NCBI GenBank assembly: GCA_002794735.1
Contig: NBAZ01000005.1
Coordinates: 682,001-746,000, forward strand
Direction of reading: 5' to 3'
DNA length: 64,000 nt
Source: Pyrrhoderma lamaoense
Taxonomy: Eukaryota > Basidiomycota > Agaricomycetes > Hymenochaetales > Hymenochaetaceae
In this document: positions 35,549 to 44,764 of the stretch, one piece after another
How the letters are laid out: each line of letters begins with the position of its first letter
Position numbering within the stretch: the stretch's first letter is position 1
Program-made: the position numbers and the translations under genes
The notes under the pieces: model-generated
What the model was told of the DNA's origin: nothing
Seen by the model: the letters and a program-made list of their open reading frames with translations, nothing else
The model's database searches: none

Positions 35549-36883
35549 CTACAAATCTCCGACGCTTTGCAGACATAAGTCCTTGGCAAGTATACATCTA
35601 CCCTTATCTCTTCCCTTTGCACTTTCAAATGCCTTTACAAGTGACGCTTGGCCTTCATCGGTCCTAAAGACAAATGAATGGACCTGTATTTATATCCAAT
35701 ATCTAAAAATACTCACCATCTAACGGCATGTCCAAATTTGTCAAGTGCTACTTTCACAGTTGCCCAGGAGAACCTAACAAGAGACGGGAATCCAAAAGTA
35801 GGTTCTATTGAGTCACGTAACCAAGCCTGCGTTTTTGGATCTTTTTACGTGGAACACGCAAGTTAGATGTAAGCCATCACACCGAAAACAGAGCTATGTT
35901 ACCTGAAGGGTATCCACTTCCTCGTTCTTCAGGCCAATTATAACTTGGATTTGATTGATGTTCTTCGAAAGCCCATCCAGTAATCCATGCATCTCGAGTT
36001 ACTTTCGCAGCTACACTAGCCGCACCAACTATTTTAAACTTGGAATCGGCTTTTGTGGTGACGGTAAACTCGATATTCGGAAAGAGACTTGAAAGATATT
36101 TTTCGTATGTTGTCGTGTTTCCTAATGCGTCGACATAAACCTGTTTGATGTAATATATACTTATAGTTCTAGTCTACTGGGCTTATGATTTCATCTCACT
36201 GACCTCCGTTAATTCGATACCTTGCTTAATTACTTCCTGAATCAGTGTGATGGTTGCGTTTTCAGCTTGTTTGTTCAAGTTAGTAGGAGGCCGACGCAGC
36301 ATCCCGCTTGATATGTCTTGTGGACTGTAGATGAATCATATGTAAACTGACCCTTAATGATCGAGCTTGATTCAGAAGTATGTTTTTACCTGATAACTCT
36401 GACTGACCACCCGAGGTTTGCAGGATCCGAACTAAGAGTTTCTAGTAAACTTGACCTATTATCATGAGAAAGTGTTTTTGAGTCTATTATGTGGGAAAAT
36501 AAGAGAAAAGGCATGAACAACTTGGCTGACTCGGGCATTACATGAAATCAATCAAGCGTACCAGCGAAACCCAGTTCCTCAAGCTGTTCCTTGTAAGCCA
36601 GTGGACAGTATGCTACTCCATAAACCATCGGACCCAGTGCAGGACCCCTTCCAGCCTCGTCGACACCCATCATGTACGGCCCTTCAGCAGTTGGTTTTGG
36701 GGAATGGTATGAGTATGTATCCTTTAAGGGAGTAAGTGGTGAGGGTAAGGACGGGATCGAGCCTGAGACGGCAGTCGTAGCATCAACAGTAATACGATCA
36801 GCATCCTGTGTCTCCTCCAGCTGTTCTGTTCCTTGAGATTCAGTCGGTTCTCCTAGCAGAGCTTGATCCTCTAAGTTTGCCAT
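35549..36883 (-). CDS. Ribonuclease H2 catalytic subunit A
   Basis: Nuclear enzyme that removes ribonucleotides and RNA from RNA-DNA hybrids during replication and repair. The start at 36883 gives a variable lead, [18 protein letters not shown]. The catalytic fold begins [19 protein letters not shown] (about 36600-36680), which supplies the first Asp and Glu. Next come [57 protein letters not shown] with the third acidic residue, and [20 protein letters not shown] with the fourth. The C-terminal helical part has [17 protein letters not shown] and [18 protein letters not shown], with a stop at 35549-35551. All four active-site acids and the GRG motif are present, so the enzyme should be functional. 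About six introns. The gene would be called RNH201 in yeast. Confidence 0.92.
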
Positions 36884-37510
36884 GAAAGTGAGATAACGCG
36901 ATCACGGTACAAAGTAACAAAAGTAGCGCAAGTGACAATACACGTGACGAGAAGGTATCAAACCTGAAACACTGTGACAATATCATTGACGTGATATCTA
37001 GCTTATATGCAAGCAAATACGAAGATACATACAATGGGGAGCATTGATTTCGATATAGTACTTATGATTATAATGACTCACTAGCTTTATCAGCAAGAAA
37101 ATAAACCTGTAACACCCCTGTCTTCGGATCATACTAATACTCTACCTGTGTTACTGTGACAGTTCGCGTCGAGAACGGGGCAAATTAATTGTGGCTTAGT
37201 TGGATATCAATCTTTGGGACGAAGCCGAGTTCTACCAATGCACATTTGTCCCTTTGTTTTGAAAGCTGTCATCTTGTACAAAGTAAGACTTCTATATACC
37301 GGCAATAAGGCAAAATTTGCTTTCACCTAGATCCATAATAGGCAAGTAAAGCAAACTTTGCACAGATTCAGGTTTTTGCCATCAAACTTACATGAATACT
37401 CAATAATAGCATCATAGGTATCCAAGCCTACAGCCCATCCATAGGATATACACAGCAATGTATAGCCCCAGAATAGGAACAAACTGAACAGTTTGCACAT
37501 TATTATGACA
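36884..37510. promoter_or_regulatory. Divergent upstream region, RNase H2A / small Cys-rich gene 1
   Basis: About 630 bases upstream of both genes. No coding segment is supported. The part near 36884-36990 should hold the RNase H2A promoter, and the part near 37500 the promoter of the first small Cys-rich gene. Confidence 0.4.
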
Positions 37511-37517
37511 TATATAA
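37511..37517 (+). promoter_or_regulatory. Putative TATA box of small Cys-rich gene 1
   Basis: The sequence tatataa lies 60 bases upstream of the ATG at 37577, a plausible core promoter distance for a short leader. Confidence 0.4.
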
Positions 37518-37576
37518 CAGACTCTAGCTGGATGTAAGCTGATAACATATTCTCACCAGACAAGCATATTCTCATC

Positions 37577-37774
37577 ATGTGCCAGCCTTATGCTATCTCT
37601 TTTGCCTGCACTGATCTTGGCTCACGAGTAGAGGAATGTAAAAAGCCTAAACCAGGCTGTAGAAAGCCGGTGAAGATGGAGGTTTCGGACAAGTTTTGTG
37701 GACGGAACGACTGCGCAAAGGCTGGACAGGTGAATGATTCCAGCTCATTAGTAACAAAACCTCAGAGAAAGTAA
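37577..37774 (+). CDS. Small Cys-rich protein, copy 1 (65 aa)
   Basis: Intronless 65-residue protein starting MCQPYAISFACTDLGSRVEE, followed by CKKPKPGCRKPVKMEVSDKF and CGRNDC. Six cysteines lie in the first 47 residues. It has no signal peptide or membrane segment, so it is probably cytosolic or nuclear. It is clearly paralogous to the gene at 38709: both share M-C-x-P at the start, then S-[YF]-A-C, then G-S-R-V, then C-R-K-P-V-K and a final C-x-R-x-[DN]-C. Conservation between the copies despite sequence divergence supports a real gene. The cysteine spacing could bind a metal, but that is inference; no named domain is recognised. Confidence 0.72.
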   Translation: MCQPYAISFACTDLGSRVEECKKPKPGCRKPVKMEVSDKFCGRNDCAKAGQVNDSSSLVTKPQRK

Positions 37775-38619
37775 GAAGGAGGGCCAGAATTCCTCTGTAC
37801 TAATCTACAGTACAAATACATGTATGCGTAAATATGCAGGTGAATTTATATATTATGCAATTTTTTTAAACTCTGAAGGAAAGTGAAGGCTATGACAAGA
37901 AAGTTTATAAAAAGTACTATATAGCATATCTCGAGCGTCTCACGCAGTGTATTGTAGCTCAAAGGTAGTGTTGTTTTGGAAGAAATACGATTGCAACAGA
38001 TTAACATGTGCTCGCATAGTAACATGCATATCGAGTTACTGTGGCGTGTGAACACAATAAGCACACCTCATTATTATGTAATTATCTGTAGCAACTGACT
38101 ATATTTTGCAAACCTAAAATGCTCATTTATTGTGTTGGTAACAGTAGACGATGGACTTATGCGAAAACTAGAAGAGCTGTAACTGAAAATTGATTAAAGT
38201 TGCAAACCTGTCGTCACGGCGATGTTCTCTTGAAGCCGACAGACGTAGCAAACATTGGGAAAATATATTTAATATGTAAAGAAACCTTTTAATCCAGACA
38301 ATGTTAGGCTAGTAGTTGCGTATACTCTTTCTAATGAGATAATGCACAGTAGAAGTATATTTGACTATTTGAAGTGCTTATAAGCTACATTCATGCGGGC
38401 GTATATTCAACAACATATATAAATTCAAGTATGGACGCCGCGGCACATCAAGTTTCATTCTTATTTCTCTCACTGTTTTGATGCTATTGCAAAGCAATAT
38501 ATAGAGGCGAGCCCATCATTGAAGTCTATATGGCTACAGATATACTCGGCTAAAGCAGTCTACGCCATCAACAAGTATCTGCATAATAACCATCACATGC
38601 AAATTTTTGTCTGTGTAGG
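37775..38619. other. Spacer between small Cys-rich genes 1 and 2
   Basis: About 850 bases, AT-rich, without a supported gene. I saw no obvious repeat flanking both copies that would reveal the mechanism of duplication. Confidence 0.4.
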
Positions 38620-38627
38620 TATAAATA
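38620..38627 (+). promoter_or_regulatory. Putative TATA box of small Cys-rich gene 2
   Basis: The sequence tataaata lies about 88 bases before the ATG at 38709, and a CT-rich leader (38668-38700) comes between, as in well-expressed fungal genes. Confidence 0.5.
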
Positions 38628-38708
38628 GTTTGATATTTCCGGTCCCAAAGGAATCCAAACATTCATTCTCTTCCATTCCTTAGTTCATCCCCTTACTATA
38701 CCCGTCCG

Positions 38709-38900
38709 ATGTGTGTACCTGTCGTAATCTCATATGCTTGTAGTGATAAGGGTTCACGAGTCGACAAGTGTCCGAAGCCATCAGAAAATTGCAGAAAGCC
38801 AGTGAAAATAGAATTCTCACATGACGAATGTAGGAGAAGCAACTGCAGAAGATATCAAAAGAAAGTAGTTGATCCTGGGCAACAGACTAGAAGGGTGTAA
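38709..38900 (+). CDS. Small Cys-rich protein, copy 2 (63 aa)
   Basis: Intronless 63-residue protein starting MCVPVVISYACSDKGSRVDK, then CPKPSENCRKPVKIEFSHDE and CRRSNC, with a basic C-terminal tail ending QQTRRV. It matches the copy at 37577 along its whole length, including all six cysteines, and lies on the same strand about 0.9 kb downstream. It has no secretion signal. A TATA-like box and CT-rich leader precede it, so expression is likely. Function is unknown. Confidence 0.74.
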   Translation: MCVPVVISYACSDKGSRVDKCPKPSENCRKPVKIEFSHDECRRSNCRRYQKKVVDPGQQTRRV

Positions 38901-39233
38901 AAATGGGGAACGTAACAATGACTGTAGGCCGCATTCTCATGAAATAGGATCAAAGTAGGATAGAATCAGTGCAAATACTATATAGCTCCTAACACGTTAT
39001 CTCCTAAAAAACGCCTGCTAGAAAACAAAAGCATTTTAAAGTTCTAGTCAAGAAGCGCAAGATAAGAGGAAACGAATTTCAACTTTGCAAGAAGCTATAT
39101 CGGAACCTATAAGTATAATTTATTGGAGGTTCTGAAAACTCGATTCTAACTTCCTTTCACACTCATACCGCCAGACACCAAACACCATTATATATGAAGG
39201 GCAGTCTCAAGCAAAGATTGATTCTCTAGAGTC
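38901..39233. other. Spacer before the third short reading frame
   Basis: About 330 bases, AT-rich. A TATA-like tatatat at 39189-39195 lies about 45 bases before the ATG at 39234. Nothing else was recognised. Confidence 0.35.
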
Positions 39234-39350
39234 ATGTGTGATATTTTTGAATTCAGTTACAAGCATCCTATTCATTCGGGATACGGATTACGAGGAAAGG
39301 CTACAGCGCCATACTGTACATGTACACAAGATTGCGATTCCGGCTCTTAG
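39234..39350 (+). CDS. Possible third small Cys protein (38 aa)
   Basis: Short frame starting MCDIFEFSYKHPIHSGYG and ending YCTCTQDCDSGS. It shares the M-C start, the S-Y at the same position and a Cys-rich end with the two larger neighbours, lies on the same strand and has a TATA-like sequence upstream. It lacks the CRKPVK core, so it is either a strongly diverged or truncated relative, or a chance frame. Confidence 0.35.
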   Translation: MCDIFEFSYKHPIHSGYGLRGKATAPYCTCTQDCDSGS

Positions 39351-39457
39351 CATTCGTTTTCAGTTAAGGTTCTGCGGAGTATGTAGAGGTCAGCTGCCGT
39401 AGATATTTAAGCTCAGATGACTAAGGACGAACGCACCCGAAACTTCCTATACTAAAT

Positions 39458-40004
39458 TCAAACATCCTTCTTCACTTTTAGCGTTTCTTTCACAGCTGAA
39501 GCACCTTTGAGTGGACCCTCGACTTCGTCGCGTTCATATCTTGCCTCGACTGTCCCTGATGTAACATCATCCTCATGGTGCCGCGCCAATATGTGTTCTA
39601 CACTACGCTTCTGAAGTACTTCTGGACTAACATCAGCATCACCTTTGTCCGCTTTTACTGCAGCTTCCGAATTTGTGGCAAGGTATTCATTCCATCCAGG
39701 AGCGTGTTCTTGGGTGGATGAAGTCTTGTGCTGCTTTCCAGAGAGATTCTTCATTTTCTCTCTCTCAATTATATTCGGATCATTGCCATGAACAGAACTA
39801 CAGGTAATTCAGACAAACATGTACCAGCAACGATTCATTACAAACCTTGAAAATCTTCTGTAAATTTATATGCGAATGAGCTTAGTTTTAGTGCTCTTGG
39901 ACATCAACTTACTTCGTCTGAATGCTGGAAGAAACTACTCTTGAAGTAGTTGGGACAGCGTACGTTGCTCGACGAACAGAATGAATTAGGATTGATGAAG
40001 ACAT
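39458..40004 (-). CDS. Small conserved fungal protein, probably mitochondrial
   Basis: Three exons. The first starts at 40004 with MSSSILIHSVRRATYAVPTT, a presequence-like lead with Arg and Ser and no acids. The second exon is only 12 bases (39846-39857). The joined frame reads QTKRFSSSVHGNDPNIIERE, then KMKNLSGKQHKTSSTQEHAP, GWNEYLATNSEAAVKADKGD and SVEHILARHHEDD, with a stop at 39458-39460. The elements SSVHGNDP, HAPGWNE and SEAAVKAD are, to my knowledge, shared by a family of short fungal proteins of unknown function. The charged, hydrophilic mature part has no membrane segment. The role is not known. Confidence 0.7.
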
Positions 40005-40454
40005 AGTGATGGTGCGAGTTGAAAAGGTCAGGAGATGCTTGTGCCTTTTAGATAAATGTCACTAATGATACATGGATGCGGTAATCTGTGGTTCTTTTCA
40101 ATTCTCTCTCCTAGGTCCTCTTACCGGAGTATAAATGACGTCAATCGTTGACGTCTGTCTTCTTCTAGTTAAAAAGGCGTGGGAACTACTTATGAATCCG
40201 TGTTATTTAATTGGGAACACGGAGCTGAGTAAAGACGATTTGTATATAATTGAATTAAAATTCATCTTCGATCAATCTAGTTAAGAATTATAATAAACAA
40301 AATATACGAGATAATCATTTTATATCAACTTATAATATTCTACTATAGTCCATAAGTTACTTCATAATTTGATAGAAGTATGAAGTATGAGATTGTATCT
40401 TCATATAGAATGGATGACACAAATTGGAAAACACGATAGAAAACCTCGTTGCAC
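40005..40454. other. Upstream region of the small mitochondrial-type gene
   Basis: About 450 bases between the start of one minus-strand gene and the 3' end of the next. It is strongly AT-rich (40195-40440). No coding segment was recognised. The part near 40005-40150 should carry a promoter. Confidence 0.4.
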
Positions 40455-43346
40455 TTACACAGCGAACCTCTTCTGAAGGTGTTCGACTGTAGAGGACATC
40501 AAAACATCGGTTTTCACAAGAAGTTCAGCATTGTTTACAGCTTCGGCATCATCGTTTACGATAGGACCTGTGGTATTCGTGCGTAAGTGAGGATTTCTTG
40601 GCCTTTCAGGGTAGTGTTGGCGTTCCGTCTCTGTTGAGCTAGACGTTTGCGAAGAGAGGCTCTGCGATACTGAATATGACGTAGATCGTACAGTTTCGAC
40701 CTCAGCTTTCGTACTACGCCGACGCTCCTTTTGCAACTCTTCTATATCTGATACCCGTCTTTTCACTAAGGACGGACGGGCACGTTTTTCTGACTTGAGG
40801 ATGCGTCTAAGGCCGAAACCTAGTGCACAAACAACAGATGCATGCTTATGATACCGTTCTCATTCCCTTCTTCAAACTCATCTTCCTCCACTTCAGAATC
40901 GAGCTCATATTCTTCGTCACTGTCATCTCGATCCCATTGACGTATATTTGTGTCGGCCCAAGTAGTAGCGGTCCGGCCGCGGCTTGTTCTACTTCTACTT
41001 CTTATCGTTCCAGTGCGTGTCCCAGCATGCGTGCCGCGTCTACTGGTTAGTTTCCTACCAACCCATCTTCTACATTCTTCATCAACATTTTCCATGCATC
41101 CACACAACATCAGTCCTTGGTTGGTCCTCTCAGCATCTTCGTCATTGGAAGAGTCATCATTAGCAACGGCAGCAGTAAATACCTCGCAGCCTGACGGCGC
41201 ACGTTCCGCCAGATCTGTTGCAAGGTTAGCAGTCCGTCTCACAGCAAGAGATATACGCTGGCCGAAGTCATGACTAAGTTCTTCAAGAAGAACACCCGGG
41301 GTGAATGAGCACCAGCGAATCGTAGCAGAGATTCAAATCCGACTAAAATATCCATTTCCAGTAGATTTACTGCATGGTCGAGAGATTTGTCGAAATCGGC
41401 AGTTGTTTCTGAACTTTGGGAACCTGAAGAAACGAGAACTTCGCATGTCTCCGAGTCAAACGGCGCCAACGAGAGGCAACTTGTAATGGTTCTAGTTTAT
41501 AGTGATCATTGTCTCAGCTATCGTTATATTATATTAGGATAAATTAAGAAATACCATTTGTCTGTACTTTCTCGAATAGCACCTTCAGAGAAACATCCTC
41601 GGTGTCATCGAGACCAAACAGAAAATGATCAAAAACTCGTTGTAAGCATATCACCAACCAAGCCTGGAGTGCCAAACGAACAAGAGTCGGGTCCTCCGCA
41701 AAGTCAGCACCTTTGACCCCTGCGAGAAGCCGCAAACATCTCTCCAAAGCTGGGTCCGCTGCTTCGAGTGCCCAGGCTTGAGCTGCCTCCCATGGTCGTC
41801 CCAGAGGGACGGAGTTCGCCACCGAAGCTGATAAAGCGCCAATCTCAGCGTTTAGGGTCTTCACCGACATCGAAAGCTCTTCTAATGACATTTGGGGTAC
41901 TTCTTCGTAGAATAGCTTCAGTGCAGAGAGCTCTGCTTCTCGTTGCTCGAGTTGGGTTTTCAATGCAACGACTTCCTTCGTAACAACATTTACAGGAGCT
42001 GATTGAGATTGTAAGGAAGTGGAACGGTGATGAGAGAGTTGGGCTAGTACTGGATCGGTTTGAATGGACAATTCATGCACTGAATGTTTCCCATCTTTAA
42101 CCGTCTGAGGAGAAGGGGCACGGATCGAAGGCTCGTGGACGGATGCGTGTCGTTGCGATTCTCGAACAGATGGCGGAGCTCTCACAGACGGAGCTCGGAT
42201 AGATGGTTCTCGTACAGATGCACCTCGCACAGAAGGTGCATGATGTTCATACTCTCTCTCGATATCTTGTTGTGCATGGGACGTTACAGAACGTGCAACA
42301 GCTACAGCACTCGCCTGTATCCTTTCCGCCTCCTTCACCTTTTCCGCTGCATCAGCAGCACACTTCGCTAGTTGCTCTCGTACATCGTCAAGTTCTTGTT
42401 CGTAGCTTTCTCGCATGTTGTCTACAACAGTTTCCAGCTCACGACAACGTTCTTCTGCACGCGTACGCTCTCGATCCCGTTTCTCTCTGTAGTGTTCTGC
42501 GAGTTTGCGATTTGTCAGAACATCCTTCTCCAGACGTTCAACGCGCTTGCGGAGGGCCCGGTTTTCCTTGAGCAACTCCTCGGTATTCACGCCGTTGTCG
42601 GCAACAAGTATACTCCTATCCACCTTGGTCTCAGCTTCTGAACGACTCGCATGAAGCTTCTCTTGAGATTTCCCTTCTTTCGCGGTATGGCTAGTAGCAG
42701 CTCCAGCATTGTTATGTCTGCTTGTGCTGGCTTTAGCAGGGGTAGCAGTAATAGATGGTTGAGTTTCCTTCACCCTTTCCGGCTTCTCCTTTTTATCTTC
42801 CCTGGAACTCTCTTTCTTTACCACTTTTGAACTCTCTCTCCTCTCGCCACTCAAATCAGTCTTCTTCCTCTCCACGATTTCACTGCTTGTGGTCTTTGGG
42901 CGTCGATGTATTTCCCTCGCTGGTGCAGCGGGGGCCGTAACAGTTGACCTGTGCGCCAATGTTTCGTTTGCGATGGACCGTCCTACGTCCAACTTTCCGT
43001 TGACTGTGTGTGTATTGACGGAGGTTTCGTTAGCAGTAGACCGTCTTCCATCTATCGTAAAAGAGCTATTCAGGAGGGTATCCGCAACGGTATTTGCGGC
43101 CTCCGTTCGACTAACAGTCCGACCGGTGTTTGTTGTAGTATTTGTAGTACGATTTGTACGAGTATGTGACGTAGAACGTTTTGTAGGTTCGCGTGACTGG
43201 GATATAGACCCCTTCGACTGCGAAGTACTTGGTTCTGGACGGCGAGTTGAGCGCTCGACGTAAGTTTCTGTGGCAGAACTGCACTCATCAAGGTCATCGT
43301 TGATGTAGAGACCGAGAGATCGTACGAGCGAGTCCATCATGACCAT
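40455..43346 (-). CDS. Coiled-coil protein of unknown function
   Basis: No family recognised with confidence. The start at 43346 gives MVMMDSLVRSLGLYINDDLD. There follows a Ser/Thr/Arg-rich disordered region with lysine/glutamate-rich stretches, then a coiled coil (about 42620-42300) with ELLKENRALRKRVERLEKDV and REKRDRERTRAEERCRELET. An Arg-Ala-Pro-Ser repeat region (about 42240-42110) is followed by a more ordered segment, VVALKTQLEQREAELSALKL then LRLALQAWLVICLQRVF-like helices. C-terminal exons read SLAPFDSETCEVLVSSGSQS, ISLAVRRTANLATDLAERAP, an acidic stretch, and KRRVSDIEELQKERRRS, with a stop at 40455-40457. Two one-base shifts are needed, near 41489 and 41299. The architecture suggests a cytoskeletal or spindle-pole scaffold, but that is only inference. 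Confidence 0.65.
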
Positions 43347-44764
43347 CTGCTTCCGGTTGAAATCTCCTTACCGCGAACAGTAGATTTGAAAAAAAAAGTG
43401 TGTGTTGGAGGAAAATTAAGGTGAGAGATTTTGATTTAATATATTATTGTCACAGAAATTGCTAGGCGTCAAGAATAGATCTGGAACCTAGCGGTGAAAG
43501 ACAACCCCGATGCTATGCACCGACTTCTCAAGCGTTGGACTGGGAGATATGTCAATTACTCTGATAAGGTGGCTTAATGACAAGAAAGAAATTACAAAGT
43601 TTCTGAACTTGTGGGGGATTATAAGTCTGTAGCGGATAGAAGAGAGGGGAGCATGCATATAAGATGAGGAATAAACACCAAGAACACGAGGTCTGTTTGC
43701 TCGGCGTATTTGCAACCTTACAACATGTTTGCGCATCCACACAAGCTTAATATTGCTTCACTACATGGAGGCATGCCTTAATGCGCCTTATCCTGCAGCT
43801 CGCCATGCTGTAGAACAGACTATGTTTTGTGAGTTCTAAGCTAAAAATAGGGTACTGTATTAAAGCCGACTTCTGTGAACCCTGATATCTGTTAGTCACC
43901 GATTCTAGAAGTAGCATTGAAATTTCTAGCCTTTACAAGTCATGAGAATGCGTTTGAAATTCACTATAGGGACAAATTTAATTTGATACCTATTTGTTAG
44001 CAGAAGGGCAAGCAAAATATCATCAATTAATCCTGATATGCAGAAGCATAATCACGATCTCTTTTGTACAAACTAATCAAGGATATACAATAGCTCCTAT
44101 AGTGCTTTTATTCTATACATGTATCTTGTGGTTATAACATGGTAGATACAACAAGCTCTATATTAATTTCCATTCAGGCTCATTTGCGCTAGATATATGA
44201 TTTTATGATACAGTAGGGGATCGTATCATGTTGTAATTGGAAGGAAGAGTGAATCCTTGATTTGACATTACGTAAACTAACTTATGTAAAGTGATCTCGG
44301 TGGCTTAAGTCTCTAACTATTCACGCAAGCCACTATTCTGAAATTGTATGTAAATACCAATCACGATATCGTCACCTTTTGCAGATAGTATAATCTCATC
44401 GGGGATATATAAATCTGAAGAGGGAATTAATAAGCCTTTGATCCTTATTCTGACAACCGTACCTTTTACTAGGTCGTGACACAGACATTACTCATCTCAA
44501 GGCTTCAATTGAACAAAGAGCCCCCTTTTTTCACTTAAGATAGTGATACTTCTGAGGCCCAAGTAGTGAATATCGTGAGTTGCTAATAAAGTATATAATG
44601 CAAACTGAAATACATAAAAAAAGGAAGAAAGCTAACTAACAAAAGGTATCCAGCATTCAGATTCAATCCGATAGTACAATAAGAAAACAAAAGGCGACCA
44701 GTGCCCTATACTTAGATATCTACACTCTAGTGACTTAGAAAGGAGGTATGCGATGGGGGGATTT
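43347..44764. other. Intergenic region, no gene recognised
   Basis: About 1.4 kb, AT-rich, upstream of the coiled-coil gene and downstream of the secreted-protein gene. Frames are short and lack domain similarity. The first 200 bases probably contain the coiled-coil gene promoter. Confidence 0.45.

Noticed and set aside
42084..43263. Long plus-strand frames opposite the coiled-coil gene
   Set aside because: They are antisense shadows created by the biased codon composition of the minus-strand gene.
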